Source: an uncultured Oscillospiraceae bacterium
GTDB taxonomy: Bacteria > Bacillota > Clostridia > Oscillospirales > Acutalibacteraceae
Assembly: GCA_910588935.1 (NCBI GenBank)
Contig: CAJUSM010000013.1
Location: 1 to 48,883 of the forward strand
Direction: 5' to 3'
Length of the DNA: 48,883 nucleotides
The notes beneath the pieces were generated by a model. It was not told the DNA's origin, did not search any database, and worked only from the letters and a program-made list of their open reading frames with translations. The position numbers and the translations under genes were made by a program. The number at the start of each line of letters is the position of its first letter. The stretch's first letter is position 1. This document shows positions 17,029-25,605 of the stretch, in pieces.

Positions 17029-17559
17029 ATGAACCTATACACAGCCCGTCATGGTGAAACTGCCTGGAACAGAGAAAACCGGGTATGCGGCCTGACAGAC
17101 CTGCCCCTGACGGACCGGGGGCGGGAGCAGGCTAGGGCTTTGGCAGAGCTGGTGAGCTCGCGCTCCATCCACCGGATATTTGCCTCGCCCTTGAAGCGGG
17201 CCAGGGAGACGGCGGAGATTGTGGGGGCGAGAATTGGCCTGCCTATTCAGGTGGAGAGGCGGTTAATCGAGCAGAACTACGGCATCTATGAGGGTGTAGA
17301 CCGGGGAGACCAGGGCTTTTTGGCCAACAAGCGCTGCTTTGCCTACCGCTATCCTGGCGGCGAGTCTATGATGCAGGTAGCTTACCGAACCTATGGGCTG
17401 ATCGAGGAGGCGCGGGAGAAGTATCCAGAGGAGAACGTGCTTTTTGTCTGCCACGGAGGTGTGTGCCGGGCGATCCATACATACTTTCGGGATATGACCA
17501 ATGAGGCCTTTTTCCGGTTTTCTATGAAAAACTGCGAGCTGGGGGAATACCAGCTGTAG
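17029..17559 (+). CDS. Histidine phosphatase (phosphoglycerate mutase-like) family protein
   Basis: The 176-aa product begins with the catalytic motif ARHGET (phospho-accepting His) and contains LTDRGREQARALAELV, SPLKRARETAEIV and the C-terminal VCHGGVCRAI with the second catalytic His. It most likely dephosphorylates a small molecule rather than acting as a glycolytic mutase. Substrate is unknown. ATG 17029 is chosen because the family motif starts 6 residues later and a GAGGGAG precedes it closely. An upstream ATG at 16987 would add 14 unconserved residues. Confidence 0.88.
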   Translation: MNLYTARHGETAWNRENRVCGLTDLPLTDRGREQARALAELVSSRSIHRIFASPLKRARETAEIVGARIGLPIQVERRLIEQNYGIYEGVDRGDQGFLANKRCFAYRYPGGESMMQVAYRTYGLIEEAREKYPEENVLFVCHGGVCRAIHTYFRDMTNEAFFRFSMKNCELGEYQL

Positions 17560-17609
17560 GGGGAATCGCAAAAGCCAGAGGATATAGCTAACAGCAAAAG
17601 GAGGTAAAA

Positions 17610-18695
17610 ATGATACTCACCACGGAACGGCTGGCCCTGCGGGAGCTTGCCCAAACAGATTTTCAGGCGCTGTGCAAAATTATGCAGGATCCGAAAACCA
17701 TGTACGCCTATGAGGGGGCTTTCACCGAAGAGGAGGTACAGGGGTGGCTGGACCGGCAGCTTGCTAGATATGAAAAGCTGGGCTTCGGCTTGTGGGCCGT
17801 GGTCCTTCGGGAAACAGGAGAGGTCATCGGCCAATGCGGGCTGACCATGCAGCCTTGGAAGGACCAGGAGGTGCTGGAGGTGGGGTACCTTTTCCAGCGG
17901 GCCTGCTGGCATAAGGGCTACGCCGCCGAAGCTGCCCGGGCCTGCCGGGACTACGCTTTCCGGCAGTTAGGGGCTGGAGAGGTTTGCTCCATTGTCCGGG
18001 ACACCAACACAGCCTCCCAGAACGTAGCCAAGCGCAACGGCATGACTCCTCAGGATACCTGGGTGAAGCACTTCCGGGGGGTGGACATGCCCCATATTCG
18101 GTTTGTGGTAAAGCGGGAGGATTGGCTGGATATCCGGATTCAGTGGCTGACCCCGGAATTGGCGGGAGATTTTTTTGATTATTTCGAAAACCAGGCCTTT
18201 CCCCAGGGGGACCCCCGGTCGGCCTGCTACTGCCTGGAGAGCCATTTCGTCAATGAAAATGATTGGGTGGATCAGGCCCAGCGGCGGGAGAAGGCCCGGG
18301 AGCTCATAGAAACCGGGGTGATGACCGGGTACCTGCTTTACAGCGGCAACCAGGCCATAGGCTGGTGCAACGCGGGAGACAAGGCCAGTTATTCTCCTCT
18401 TTGCGCCAATGAGGAATTCTTCACGGAGCCGCCGGAAAAAGGGAAAATTAAGGTGCTTTACTGTATGGATATTGCCTGTAACTGGCAAGGAAAGGGGCTG
18501 GCCAATCTGGTAATGGAGCGCTTTTTAGCAGATGCCCAGAGGGAGGGCTATGCCTGGGCCGAAGGGTACCCCTTTACAAACACCAACGCCCCTTGGCAGC
18601 AGTACAGGGGCCCGCTGCGCCTGTATGAAAAATACGGGTTTGAGACAGTGCGGCAGGGGCCTCTAGTCACCGTAATGCGGAAGGAGTTGCTATGA
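17610..18695 (+). CDS. Tandem GNAT acetyltransferase (two GNAT domains fused)
   Basis: The 361-aa protein carries two acetyl-CoA-dependent N-acetyltransferase domains. Residues 1-172 are RimJ/RimL-like (TERLALRELAQTDF, GYLFQRACWHKGYAAEAARA as motif A, SQNVAKRNGM). Residues 175-361 form a second, different GNAT (MDIACNWQGKGLANLVMERF as motif A, RLYEKYGFETVRQG). Both acetyl-CoA loops look intact. Substrates are unknown; small molecules or peptides are plausible. A strong AAAGGAGG precedes ATG 17610. The stop overlaps the next start by 4 bp (ATGA), so the two proteins are probably made together. Confidence 0.88.
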   Translation: MILTTERLALRELAQTDFQALCKIMQDPKTMYAYEGAFTEEEVQGWLDRQLARYEKLGFGLWAVVLRETGEVIGQCGLTMQPWKDQEVLEVGYLFQRACWHKGYAAEAARACRDYAFRQLGAGEVCSIVRDTNTASQNVAKRNGMTPQDTWVKHFRGVDMPHIRFVVKREDWLDIRIQWLTPELAGDFFDYFENQAFPQGDPRSACYCLESHFVNENDWVDQAQRREKARELIETGVMTGYLLYSGNQAIGWCNAGDKASYSPLCANEEFFTEPPEKGKIKVLYCMDIACNWQGKGLANLVMERFLADAQREGYAWAEGYPFTNTNAPWQQYRGPLRLYEKYGFETVRQGPLVTVMRKELL

Positions 18696-19564
18696 GGCCG
18701 GGGGAAGGGCCGGCGGTGGAGCATGTGGTAAAGCTGGACGGCCCGGTAACAGATTTCCATATATCCGGCCAGCATATCCACTGTATGTGCGGGAAAGAAT
18801 TGCTCAAGGCGGATAAGGACCAGGGAGAAATCTTTTATCGGAAAGAGGTTTTTGCGAAACGGGGATTTTCCAGAAAGCTGGCCGCGGAGGGCGGGGAAAT
18901 CTTTGTGTACGATTTCTGCACCCTTTCTGTGTTTCGTCAAGAGGATTACGCGCTGCAGAAGAGCTGGAAGCTGGGGAACGATCTTAGCTCCGATATATGC
19001 GGGATGGCGGCAGACGAAAACACCGTGTATTGCTCAATCCGGAACGGAAAGCTCGTTGCTCTGGACCGGCGGTCCGGCGTGGAGAAGGAATTCCCTGTTT
19101 TGGGCAGCAGCATGTGGAGCCTCATTCATTATGGTCAGGGCCTGGTCTGCGGGAGCGTGGACGGAAAACTGCTGCTGCTTGACAAAAAAACCATGTCCAT
19201 TGAAAAGAGGATGGATTTGGGCAGGAAAAATATCGGCAGCCTGTACCGTGACGGCGAAACCCTTTACGCAGCCAGCCATGACGGGCGGCTTTTCAGAATC
19301 AACATGAGGAGCTGGGAGATAGAGGCGCTGGTGAAAAATGCCCATAAGAAAATGTTTGGCTGCGTGGGTATGTATCAGGATATGCTTGTCACCGTTTCCC
19401 ATCCTTGCTCGGAGGTTGCTTTGTGGGACAAAAACACGTTGGAAAAGCGGGGCATGCTTACGGTTCCGCTACAGCTTTCCGGGCGGGCAAGGATAGAAGG
19501 CGGCTTTCTGTATCTTTCCTCCCGCAATATTATGGGGATTGACAAAATTCGACTGAGCCAGTAG
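18692..19564 (+). CDS. Cytosolic beta-propeller (PQQ/WD40-like repeat) protein, function unknown
   Basis: The 290-aa product is built from repeating four-strand blades of the form ENTVYCSIRNGKLVALDRRS, GLVCGSVDGKLLLLDKKT, ETLYAASHDGRLFRINMRS and DMLVTVSHPCSEVALWDKNT. This is typical of a 6-7 bladed propeller that binds proteins or ligands. It has no signal peptide or membrane segment. I do not recognise a named family. The ATGA overlap with the tandem GNAT upstream suggests joint function, perhaps as a substrate-presenting partner (inference). Confidence 0.75.
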   Translation: MRPGEGPAVEHVVKLDGPVTDFHISGQHIHCMCGKELLKADKDQGEIFYRKEVFAKRGFSRKLAAEGGEIFVYDFCTLSVFRQEDYALQKSWKLGNDLSSDICGMAADENTVYCSIRNGKLVALDRRSGVEKEFPVLGSSMWSLIHYGQGLVCGSVDGKLLLLDKKTMSIEKRMDLGRKNIGSLYRDGETLYAASHDGRLFRINMRSWEIEALVKNAHKKMFGCVGMYQDMLVTVSHPCSEVALWDKNTLEKRGMLTVPLQLSGRARIEGGFLYLSSRNIMGIDKIRLSQ

Positions 19565-19590
19565 AGTTTGAGAACGGAGCGAGTGAGAAT

Positions 19591-21819
19591 ATGCCAAAAA
19601 AAGAGAAGAAACCCTCCAAATCTCCGAAAATACAGGGCTATATCGCCGGGGCCGGGGAGATTGTGGAGCAGGATGTGGGGGACACCCTGCGGAAAAACTA
19701 CATGCCTTACGCCATGAGCGTAATTCTGAGCCGGGCCCTGCCGGAGATCGACGGGCTGAAGCCCTCCCAGCGCAAGCTGCTGTACACCATGTATAAAATG
19801 GGGCTTTTAACCGGGAACAGAACAAAAAGCGCCAACATCGTAGGTCAAACCATGAAGCTGAACCCCCACGGCGACGGCCCAATTTACGACACCATGGTTC
19901 GCCTCTCCCGGGGCTACGACGCCCTGCTCCACCCCTATGTGGACAGCAAGGGAAACTTTGGCAAGGCCTATTCCCGAGACATGGCCTGGGCGGCACCCCG
20001 GTACACAGAGGCCAAGCTGGACGGGATGTGCCGGGAATTCTTCAGTGATATTGACAAGGATACCGTGGATTTTACCGACAACTACGACGGCACCATGAAG
20101 GAACCGGTGCTGTTGCCCGCTTCTTTTCCCACCATACTGACCAATTCCAGTGCGGGCATTGCCGTGGGTATGGCCTGCAATATCTGTTCCTTTAACCTGG
20201 CCGAGGTATGCAAAACTACCATTGCCCTTATGCGGGACCCGGAGGCCGACCTGTTCGAGACCCTGCAGGCCCCGGACTTTCCCGGCGGCGGGCTGCTGAT
20301 TTTCGACAGGGCCCAAATGGAGAAAATTTACGCCACAGGCCGGGGCAGCTTCCGGGTGCGCAGCAAGTACAGCTACGACAAATCGGCCAACTGCATTGAT
20401 GTGACCCAGATTCCCCCCTCCACCAATGTGGAGGTGATTGTGGAAAAAATCATCGAGCTGGCCAAGCAGAACAAGCTGCGGGAGGTGGCGGACGTTCGGG
20501 ACGAGACGGACCTGGACGGCCTGAAAATTACCATAGACCTGAAGCGGGGCACAGACCCGGACAAGCTGATGCAGAAGCTCTTTAAGCTTACTACCCTAGA
20601 GGACAGCTTTGCCTGTAACTTTAATGTGTTGGTGGGAGGGCTGCCCCGGGTATTGGGGGTAAAAGAGCTGCTGGAGGAGTGGACGGCTTTCCGGATGGAA
20701 TGCGTGCGCAGGCGGACCTGGTATGACCTAACCAAGAAAAAAGAAAAGCTCCACCTGCTCCAGGGCTTGCAGGCCATCCTGCTGGACATTGACAAGGCTA
20801 TTCGGATTGTGCGGGAGACCGAGGAAGAGGCGGAGGTGGTGCCAAACCTGATGATTGGCTTTGGCATTGACGAGGCCCAGGCAGAGTATGTGGCAGAGAT
20901 TCGCCTGCGCCATCTAAACCGGGAATACATCCTTAAGCGCACAGAGGAAACCGGCCAGCTGGAAAAAGACATCCAGGAGCTGGAGGGGATTTTAGGATCT
21001 AAGCGGCGGATCCAGAGCATTATCATCCACGAGCTGGAGGATGTGGTTAAGCGGTATGGAAAACCGCGGCGCACTATTTTGCTGTACGCAGACGAGCTGG
21101 AGGAGACGGTGATAAAGGAGGAAGTACCGGATTACCCGGTCCACCTGTTCTTTACCAAAGAGGGCTACTTTAAAAAGATTACGCCTCAGTCTCTACGGAT
21201 GAGCGGGGAGCAGAAGCTGAAGGAGGGGGACGAGCTTGCCCAGCAGGCCGAGGCGCAGAACTCTACGGAGCTGCTGTTCTTTTCAGACCGCAGCCAGGTG
21301 TATAAGCTTCGGGCAGCAGACTTTGACGACAGCAAGGCAAGCCTGCTAGGGGAGTATATTCCGGCCAGAGTGCAGATGGAGGAAGGGGAGAAAGCCATAT
21401 ATATGGCCAACACCAACGACTTCTCTGGGTATATGCTGTTTGTATTTGAAAACGGCAAAGCGGCAAAGGTGGAGCTGGGCGCTTACCAAACCAAAACCAA
21501 CCGGAAAAAGCTGCTTAGCGCCTACAGCGACAAATCCCCCATTGCGGCAATTCTGCAGCTGCGAGAGGACTGCGAGGTGCTGCTGACAGCCAGTTCCGGG
21601 CGTATGCTGCTATTCCACACGGGCTTAATTGCGGCAAAGGCTACAAAGAATACCCAAGGGGTGCAGGCAATGAACCTGAAAAAGGGGCAGCGGGTGATGG
21701 GCGCGGTGCTCTACCGAGAGGGAATGCTGGCCAATCCGGCCCGGTACAAAAAGAAACTGCCGGCTTTGGGCGCGCTTCCAGACGGAGAAGAAGGCGGGGA
21801 GCAGATCAGCATAGGATAA
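19591..21819 (+). CDS. parC: DNA topoisomerase IV subunit A (GyrA/ParC family)
   Basis: Breakage-reunion subunit partnering ParE. The 742-aa protein has the winged-helix/tower core with the catalytic tyrosine Y138 in AAPRYTEAKL, the LKPSQRKLLYTM helix and a C-terminal DNA-wrapping region. No GyrA box (QRRGGKG) is visible, supporting ParC rather than GyrA. In the quinolone-determining segment it reads NPHGDGPIYD: the usual serine/threonine (GyrA position 83) is Gly96, followed by Pro97, while the acidic residue (position 87) is kept as Asp100. It ends at a strong terminator. Confidence 0.93.
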   Translation: MPKKEKKPSKSPKIQGYIAGAGEIVEQDVGDTLRKNYMPYAMSVILSRALPEIDGLKPSQRKLLYTMYKMGLLTGNRTKSANIVGQTMKLNPHGDGPIYDTMVRLSRGYDALLHPYVDSKGNFGKAYSRDMAWAAPRYTEAKLDGMCREFFSDIDKDTVDFTDNYDGTMKEPVLLPASFPTILTNSSAGIAVGMACNICSFNLAEVCKTTIALMRDPEADLFETLQAPDFPGGGLLIFDRAQMEKIYATGRGSFRVRSKYSYDKSANCIDVTQIPPSTNVEVIVEKIIELAKQNKLREVADVRDETDLDGLKITIDLKRGTDPDKLMQKLFKLTTLEDSFACNFNVLVGGLPRVLGVKELLEEWTAFRMECVRRRTWYDLTKKKEKLHLLQGLQAILLDIDKAIRIVRETEEEAEVVPNLMIGFGIDEAQAEYVAEIRLRHLNREYILKRTEETGQLEKDIQELEGILGSKRRIQSIIIHELEDVVKRYGKPRRTILLYADELEETVIKEEVPDYPVHLFFTKEGYFKKITPQSLRMSGEQKLKEGDELAQQAEAQNSTELLFFSDRSQVYKLRAADFDDSKASLLGEYIPARVQMEEGEKAIYMANTNDFSGYMLFVFENGKAAKVELGAYQTKTNRKKLLSAYSDKSPIAAILQLREDCEVLLTASSGRMLLFHTGLIAAKATKNTQGVQAMNLKKGQRVMGAVLYREGMLANPARYKKKLPALGALPDGEEGGEQISIG

Positions 21820-21820
21820 A

Positions 21821-21868
21821 GGAAGAACCTGTTCCTCCCTAGAGAGGGAGCGACAGGTTCTTCCTTTT
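21821..21868 (+). terminator. Strong intrinsic terminator after parC
   Basis: GGAAGAACCTGT (21821-21832) pairs exactly with ACAGGTTCTTCC (21853-21864), with an inner CTCCCT/AGGGAG stem, then TTTT. It starts directly after the stop codon and ends the parE-parC unit. Confidence 0.93.
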
Positions 21869-21902
21869 GTAGGAAAGATTTCTGGCAAAGACTGCCATAG
21901 AC

Positions 21903-21941
21903 AAAAAGGTTGGCCCAAAGCCGGGGGAGCCAATCCTTTTT
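21903..21941 (-). terminator. Terminator of ypeB (bidirectional)
   Basis: AAAAAGGTTGGC (21903-21914) pairs with GCCAATCCTTTTT (21929-21941) with one bulge. It has A and T tracts on both sides, so it can act in both directions. It lies 33 bp beyond the leftward ypeB stop codon. Confidence 0.85.
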
Positions 21942-21974
21942 ATAATCCGCAAAGGAAAAGAACGGGAGGGCGGT

Positions 21975-23327
21975 TTACGCTGTCAGTACCCCATGCTCGT
22001 CCTTTTTCAGCAAATACAGCTGCTCTTCTCCTCCTGTTTCGGCGTTTACATAGCAAAGCAGCTCCTGTCCGTCAGAGGCTGTGCACAAAAACTCCCAGCA
22101 GAGCACCTCGTCTAATCCGGGTGTGGGAATAATGGCCAGGGATGCCGACTCGGCCCGAAGATACGGGCTTAACGAGGCGCTGGCTTCTTCCTTACTCAGC
22201 GCCGGATCGGCCAGGCTGCGGCTGTGGAAATTCATAAGGTATCCGGTGGCGTCCAGCTCAATGGCCCCGCCCTCTTCCAGCTCTACTGTAACCTTGACTA
22301 GATCTGGATAGCAGAGGACGGGATGCCCAGATTTGGTGTGGCAAATGGAGTGAAAATTAATCATGCACAGATTATCGCTGATCATGTAATAACTCTCTTT
22401 TATAGCGGGGAAACCTAGGGATTCCAGAAAGCTCCGGGCAGATTCCAGGGCCTGGGCATAGCCAAGCTTTGGGGCAGAAAAGGTCCCTGAGCGGCGGAAA
22501 TAGGAGAGCATGCCCCCCTGGATAGTGATATTAACCATGGAATCGTCAGAAGTAAAGGTATACACCGGGAGGTTGCCCTCCCCTTGCCCGGCAAGGGTTA
22601 AGGCGTTGGGAGCGCATTTCAGGAACCCGGCGGCAATGCTCTTTGCCTCCTCCTGGGTTACGCCCTCCTGGCCCTCAATGGCCTTGGGGCTGCGGCGGGC
22701 AATGTGGTCTGAGAAGGGACCGTCGTATAGCAGAGTGGGAAAGGTTTCAAACTCCTGGGCCATAGGGTCCAGGTCATTGTCCAGGGCAGCGGTAGAAAGG
22801 GGGTCATCCAGATTGTTCAGCAGGCTGACAGCCTGTACAATGTCCGCCTGCTCGGCGGTCAGCCGGGCCTGAATGCCAGTAAGGGAGTCGGTAAGCCGGA
22901 GGGCATATTGCCGCAGCTGGGCAAGGCTTTCCAGGTCCTTGTCGTCTGGCCGGGAGCCGGCAAAGGATTTTCTGCTGAGGGAAAGGGCGTAGTCCCCTAC
23001 CTGAGAGAGAAACCGGCTAAGCCGGTCCGCCTTTTCTTGGGAGATGGGCAGAGCGGCCATGGCGGCCTTTGCCCCGCCGCTCTGCTCCAAAAGCTGGGCG
23101 GAAATGGCGCTTTGCATAGGGGCGGTGCCGGCATACATGGCTTTTTGCAGGTTGTCCTCCATACCGGAAAGATAATCGACCAAATCGCCGAGAGAGCGGC
23201 GGTATACAAATTCCAGTTGGGTGCGGCTATGGTCTGTAGCCAGCCGGGCGTCCAGCCAAAAGCCGCAGACCAGGGCCAGAAAGGCGGCGCCAAAGGAGGC
23301 CAGCCGAACTTGGGTTTCTTTTTTCAT
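21975..23327 (-). CDS. ypeB: Spore germination protein YpeB
   Basis: Forespore protein that localises and protects the cortex-lytic enzyme SleB. The 450-aa product begins with a membrane anchor (about residues 8-26), followed by the long helical YpeB N-terminal region (SGMEDNLQKAMYAGTA) and C-terminal PepSY-type repeats (VTQEEAKSIAAGFLKC; KLGYAQALESARSFLESLGF). Length and architecture match the family. ATG 23327 is preceded by AAAGGAG at 8 nt. It is expected to be sigma-G controlled, but I could not locate a convincing sigma-G box. sleB, usually its neighbour, is not in this window. The gene marks the organism as a spore former. Confidence 0.92.
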   Translation of the reverse strand: MKKETQVRLASFGAAFLALVCGFWLDARLATDHSRTQLEFVYRRSLGDLVDYLSGMEDNLQKAMYAGTAPMQSAISAQLLEQSGGAKAAMAALPISQEKADRLSRFLSQVGDYALSLSRKSFAGSRPDDKDLESLAQLRQYALRLTDSLTGIQARLTAEQADIVQAVSLLNNLDDPLSTAALDNDLDPMAQEFETFPTLLYDGPFSDHIARRSPKAIEGQEGVTQEEAKSIAAGFLKCAPNALTLAGQGEGNLPVYTFTSDDSMVNITIQGGMLSYFRRSGTFSAPKLGYAQALESARSFLESLGFPAIKESYYMISDNLCMINFHSICHTKSGHPVLCYPDLVKVTVELEEGGAIELDATGYLMNFHSRSLADPALSKEEASASLSPYLRAESASLAIIPTPGLDEVLCWEFLCTASDGQELLCYVNAETGGEEQLYLLKKDEHGVLTA

Positions 23328-23401
23328 GGGGAATGGCTCCTTTCAGGGTTTGCCTATATTGTCCGCGGGAAACGGGGAAAAATCCCAGACCCAACATTTT
23401 T

Positions 23402-23430
23402 TTGACTGGGAAAATATAGTATGGTATAAT
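23402..23430 (+). promoter_or_regulatory. Strong sigma-A promoter for the membrane protein gene at 23486
   Basis: TTGACT (23402-23407), a 17-bp spacer, TATAAT (23425-23430) preceded by TG as an extended -10. It lies about 55 bp before the start codon, divergent from ypeB. Confidence 0.88.
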
Positions 23431-23485
23431 AGGCTGGATATGGGCCCAGGAAAAGCCAGCGGGTTTTTTCATAGGAGGCGGGAAG

Positions 23486-24250
23486 ATGAAAAGATTCAAA
23501 AGCTTAAACCGCTACTATAAAGCGGTCATACTAATTATGATTGCCATGACGCTGGTGTTTGGAGTCATTTATCCCATGGTAATCTCCCGGGTGGGATACG
23601 AATATATGGACAGGATCCTGGTTCCAAGCCAGGAAAAGGACGAAACAGTGTATTCCGGCACAATCCAATGGCAGCAGGCCCGTTTTACGGTGTCCCGGGT
23701 TAAGACCGTTGTATTTCAGCACGGGGACAAAATCTATGGCCCCTATACGGCAAAAGAGGACCCTGCCGCGATTCCCAAGGATGATAAACACGCGGAGGAT
23801 ATGACCGGCGTAGAGCTTTATCAGGGGGATGATATTCTGTTCCGCGGGGGCGTTTTGCAAAGGGGCAATTTTCTTCTGCTGTACAATGAGGACGGAACCA
23901 CAGCCAGCTTGAGAGCTTTTGGTGTAACTAGTGACGGCGCTGTGTGGGACGAAAACGGAAAGCTAGTTGATCCCATGGAACCATCCCCTGGCACCATACT
24001 GGAACTGATGGGTGGCCCCGAACTGACGCATAAGGGCGTATGGCTGGGGTGGTTTGGGGGCGTGCTCCTTTGCATTCTGAATACCTTTACCATTTTGTTT
24101 GCGGATGAGCTGTTCCATATGCATCTGGCGTTTCAGATTCGCAACGCGGGCTGGGCAGAGCCTAGTGATTTGAAAATTGCGGGAAGATATGTGAGCGCGG
24201 CTGTGCTGGCAGCGGGAGCATTGGCAGTCTTTCTTGCGGGATTGGGGTAG
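23486..24250 (+). CDS. Hypothetical membrane protein
   Basis: 254 aa with a membrane segment near the N-terminus (about 13-33, AVILIMIAMTLVFGVIYPMV), a soluble domain of about 150 residues that is mostly beta-strand-like (PSQEKDETVYSGTIQWQQAR onward), and two further membrane segments (about 186-208 and 230-252) separated by a short loop. I do not recognise a named family. An AGGAGG 7 nt upstream fixes ATG 23486. It has its own strong promoter, so it is probably expressed during growth, unlike the sporulation gene ypeB next to it. It may be co-transcribed with ruvC 46 bp downstream. Confidence 0.75.
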   Translation: MKRFKSLNRYYKAVILIMIAMTLVFGVIYPMVISRVGYEYMDRILVPSQEKDETVYSGTIQWQQARFTVSRVKTVVFQHGDKIYGPYTAKEDPAAIPKDDKHAEDMTGVELYQGDDILFRGGVLQRGNFLLLYNEDGTTASLRAFGVTSDGAVWDENGKLVDPMEPSPGTILELMGGPELTHKGVWLGWFGGVLLCILNTFTILFADELFHMHLAFQIRNAGWAEPSDLKIAGRYVSAAVLAAGALAVFLAGLG

Positions 24251-24296
24251 CAGAGGTTCCGGCCTGGCAGCGCCAAGGGGGAAATAAGGAAAAATT

Positions 24297-24821
24297 ATGA
24301 GAATTTTAGGGATCGACCCGGGCTATGCCATTACCGGTTATGGAGTGATCGAGGCCCGGAACGGCAGCTATTGCCCGGTAGAGTACGGCGCGGTGACTAC
24401 CCCGGCCGGGGAGGAATTTGGCCTGCGCTTAAAAGAAATTTACGAGGGCATGGAGCAGCTGCTGGCTGCCCTGCGCCCTCGGGCCGCGGCGGTGGAGAAG
24501 CTTTATTTTACCAATAACAAGACCACAGGAATCGGCGTGGCCGAGGCCAGAGGGGTGATTCTGCTGGCCCTGGCCCAGGCCGGGGTTCCGCTGTACGAAT
24601 ATACCCCTATGCAGGTAAAGCAGGCGGTAACAGGCTATGGGAAGGCCCAAAAGCACCAGGTGCAGGAGATGACCAGGCGTCTGCTCTCTCTGCCGGGAAT
24701 CCCCAAGCCAGACGACGCCGCCGACGCTTTGGCGCTGGCTATCTGCCACGGGCAGGCGGCTGGCTCTTCCCTGCGCAGGGGAATGCTGATGAAAAACGGA
24801 GGGAAAACCAGTGTTTTATAG
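24297..24821 (+). CDS. ruvC: Crossover junction endodeoxyribonuclease RuvC
   Basis: Holliday-junction resolvase. The 174-aa product has the catalytic acidic set: D7 in LGIDPGYAITG, E67 in AVEKLYF and the C-terminal PDDAADALALAICH. Length is normal. The stop overlaps the start of ruvA by 11 bp, indicating translational coupling. Confidence 0.97.
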   Translation: MRILGIDPGYAITGYGVIEARNGSYCPVEYGAVTTPAGEEFGLRLKEIYEGMEQLLAALRPRAAAVEKLYFTNNKTTGIGVAEARGVILLALAQAGVPLYEYTPMQVKQAVTGYGKAQKHQVQEMTRRLLSLPGIPKPDDAADALALAICHGQAAGSSLRRGMLMKNGGKTSVL

Positions 24822-25413
24822 CTTAACCGGAAGCGTTGCCCACATGGAGCCAGGTATGGTTGTGATTGATGTGGGGGGCGTAGCTTTTAAATGTGCCTGC
24901 TCCATGAATACCCAGCGGCAGCTGCCGCCAATTGGCGAGGCGGCCACCGTGTACACCTATCTAAGTGTGCGGGAGGATGCTTTGGATTTATATGGTTTTT
25001 ATAATCAGATGGAGCTGAACTGCTACAAGCTGCTGATTGCCATTAGCGGCGTGGGGCCAAAGGCGGCGCTGGCCATCCTCTCAGAAATGTCTCCGGAGGA
25101 TGTGGCGCTTTCTGCCGCTGCCGGGGACGCTAAGCGCTTTACCCGGGCCAACGGGATTGGAACCAAGCTTGCCCAGCGCATTGTGCTGGAGCTAAAGGAT
25201 AAGGTGAAGGGGCTGAGTTTTGGAGGCATAGAGATGGAGGCTGCCGCCCCTGGAGGGCCCTCGGCGGCCGGAAACGCGGCCCAGGCGGCAGAGGCCTTGG
25301 TCACTTTGGGATTCTCCCCCTCTGAGGCGGCGGCGGCAGTGGCCAGGCTGGACAGCCAGCTGCCGGCAGAGGAACTCATCCGGCTGGCGCTGAAAGGCTT
25401 TGGAAGCATGTGA
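24811..25413 (+). CDS. ruvA: Holliday junction DNA helicase RuvA
   Basis: Tetrameric junction-binding subunit. The 200-aa product shows the N-terminal OB fold (SLTGSVAHMEPGMVVIDVGG), helix-hairpin-helix motifs (LIAISGVGPKAALAILSEM and TRANGIGTKLAQRIVLELKD) and the C-terminal RuvB-binding domain (ALVTLGFSPSEAAAAVARL). It starts at GTG 24811, with GGAGGG 7 nt upstream inside ruvC. Its usual partner ruvB is 1.7 kb downstream, after two accessory genes. Confidence 0.97.
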   Translation: MFYSLTGSVAHMEPGMVVIDVGGVAFKCACSMNTQRQLPPIGEAATVYTYLSVREDALDLYGFYNQMELNCYKLLIAISGVGPKAALAILSEMSPEDVALSAAAGDAKRFTRANGIGTKLAQRIVLELKDKVKGLSFGGIEMEAAAPGGPSAAGNAAQAAEALVTLGFSPSEAAAAVARLDSQLPAEELIRLALKGFGSM

Positions 25414-25605
25414 AAAAGCGATGTGCCTGTGATATCGGAACAAAAATCCAAAGAATAATATACTGGCCGGCGCCGGGAAAAGCTTTGCCAGCCTTTTGAA
25501 AAGCTGGGGGGAGTCCTTCAGGCAGCGCTGGAAAGAGACCGAATATCCGGCTCTCCCTGTGCCCGGGCCCTAGAAGGGACAATCACCCTGAGAAAGGAGC
25601 TCTGT

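Noticed and set aside
25414..25605. Possible T-box or leader between ruvA and the APH gene
   Set aside because: AGGGACAATCACCCT only loosely resembles a T-box core. No specifier stem or antiterminator is visible and the downstream gene is not an aminoacylation gene.
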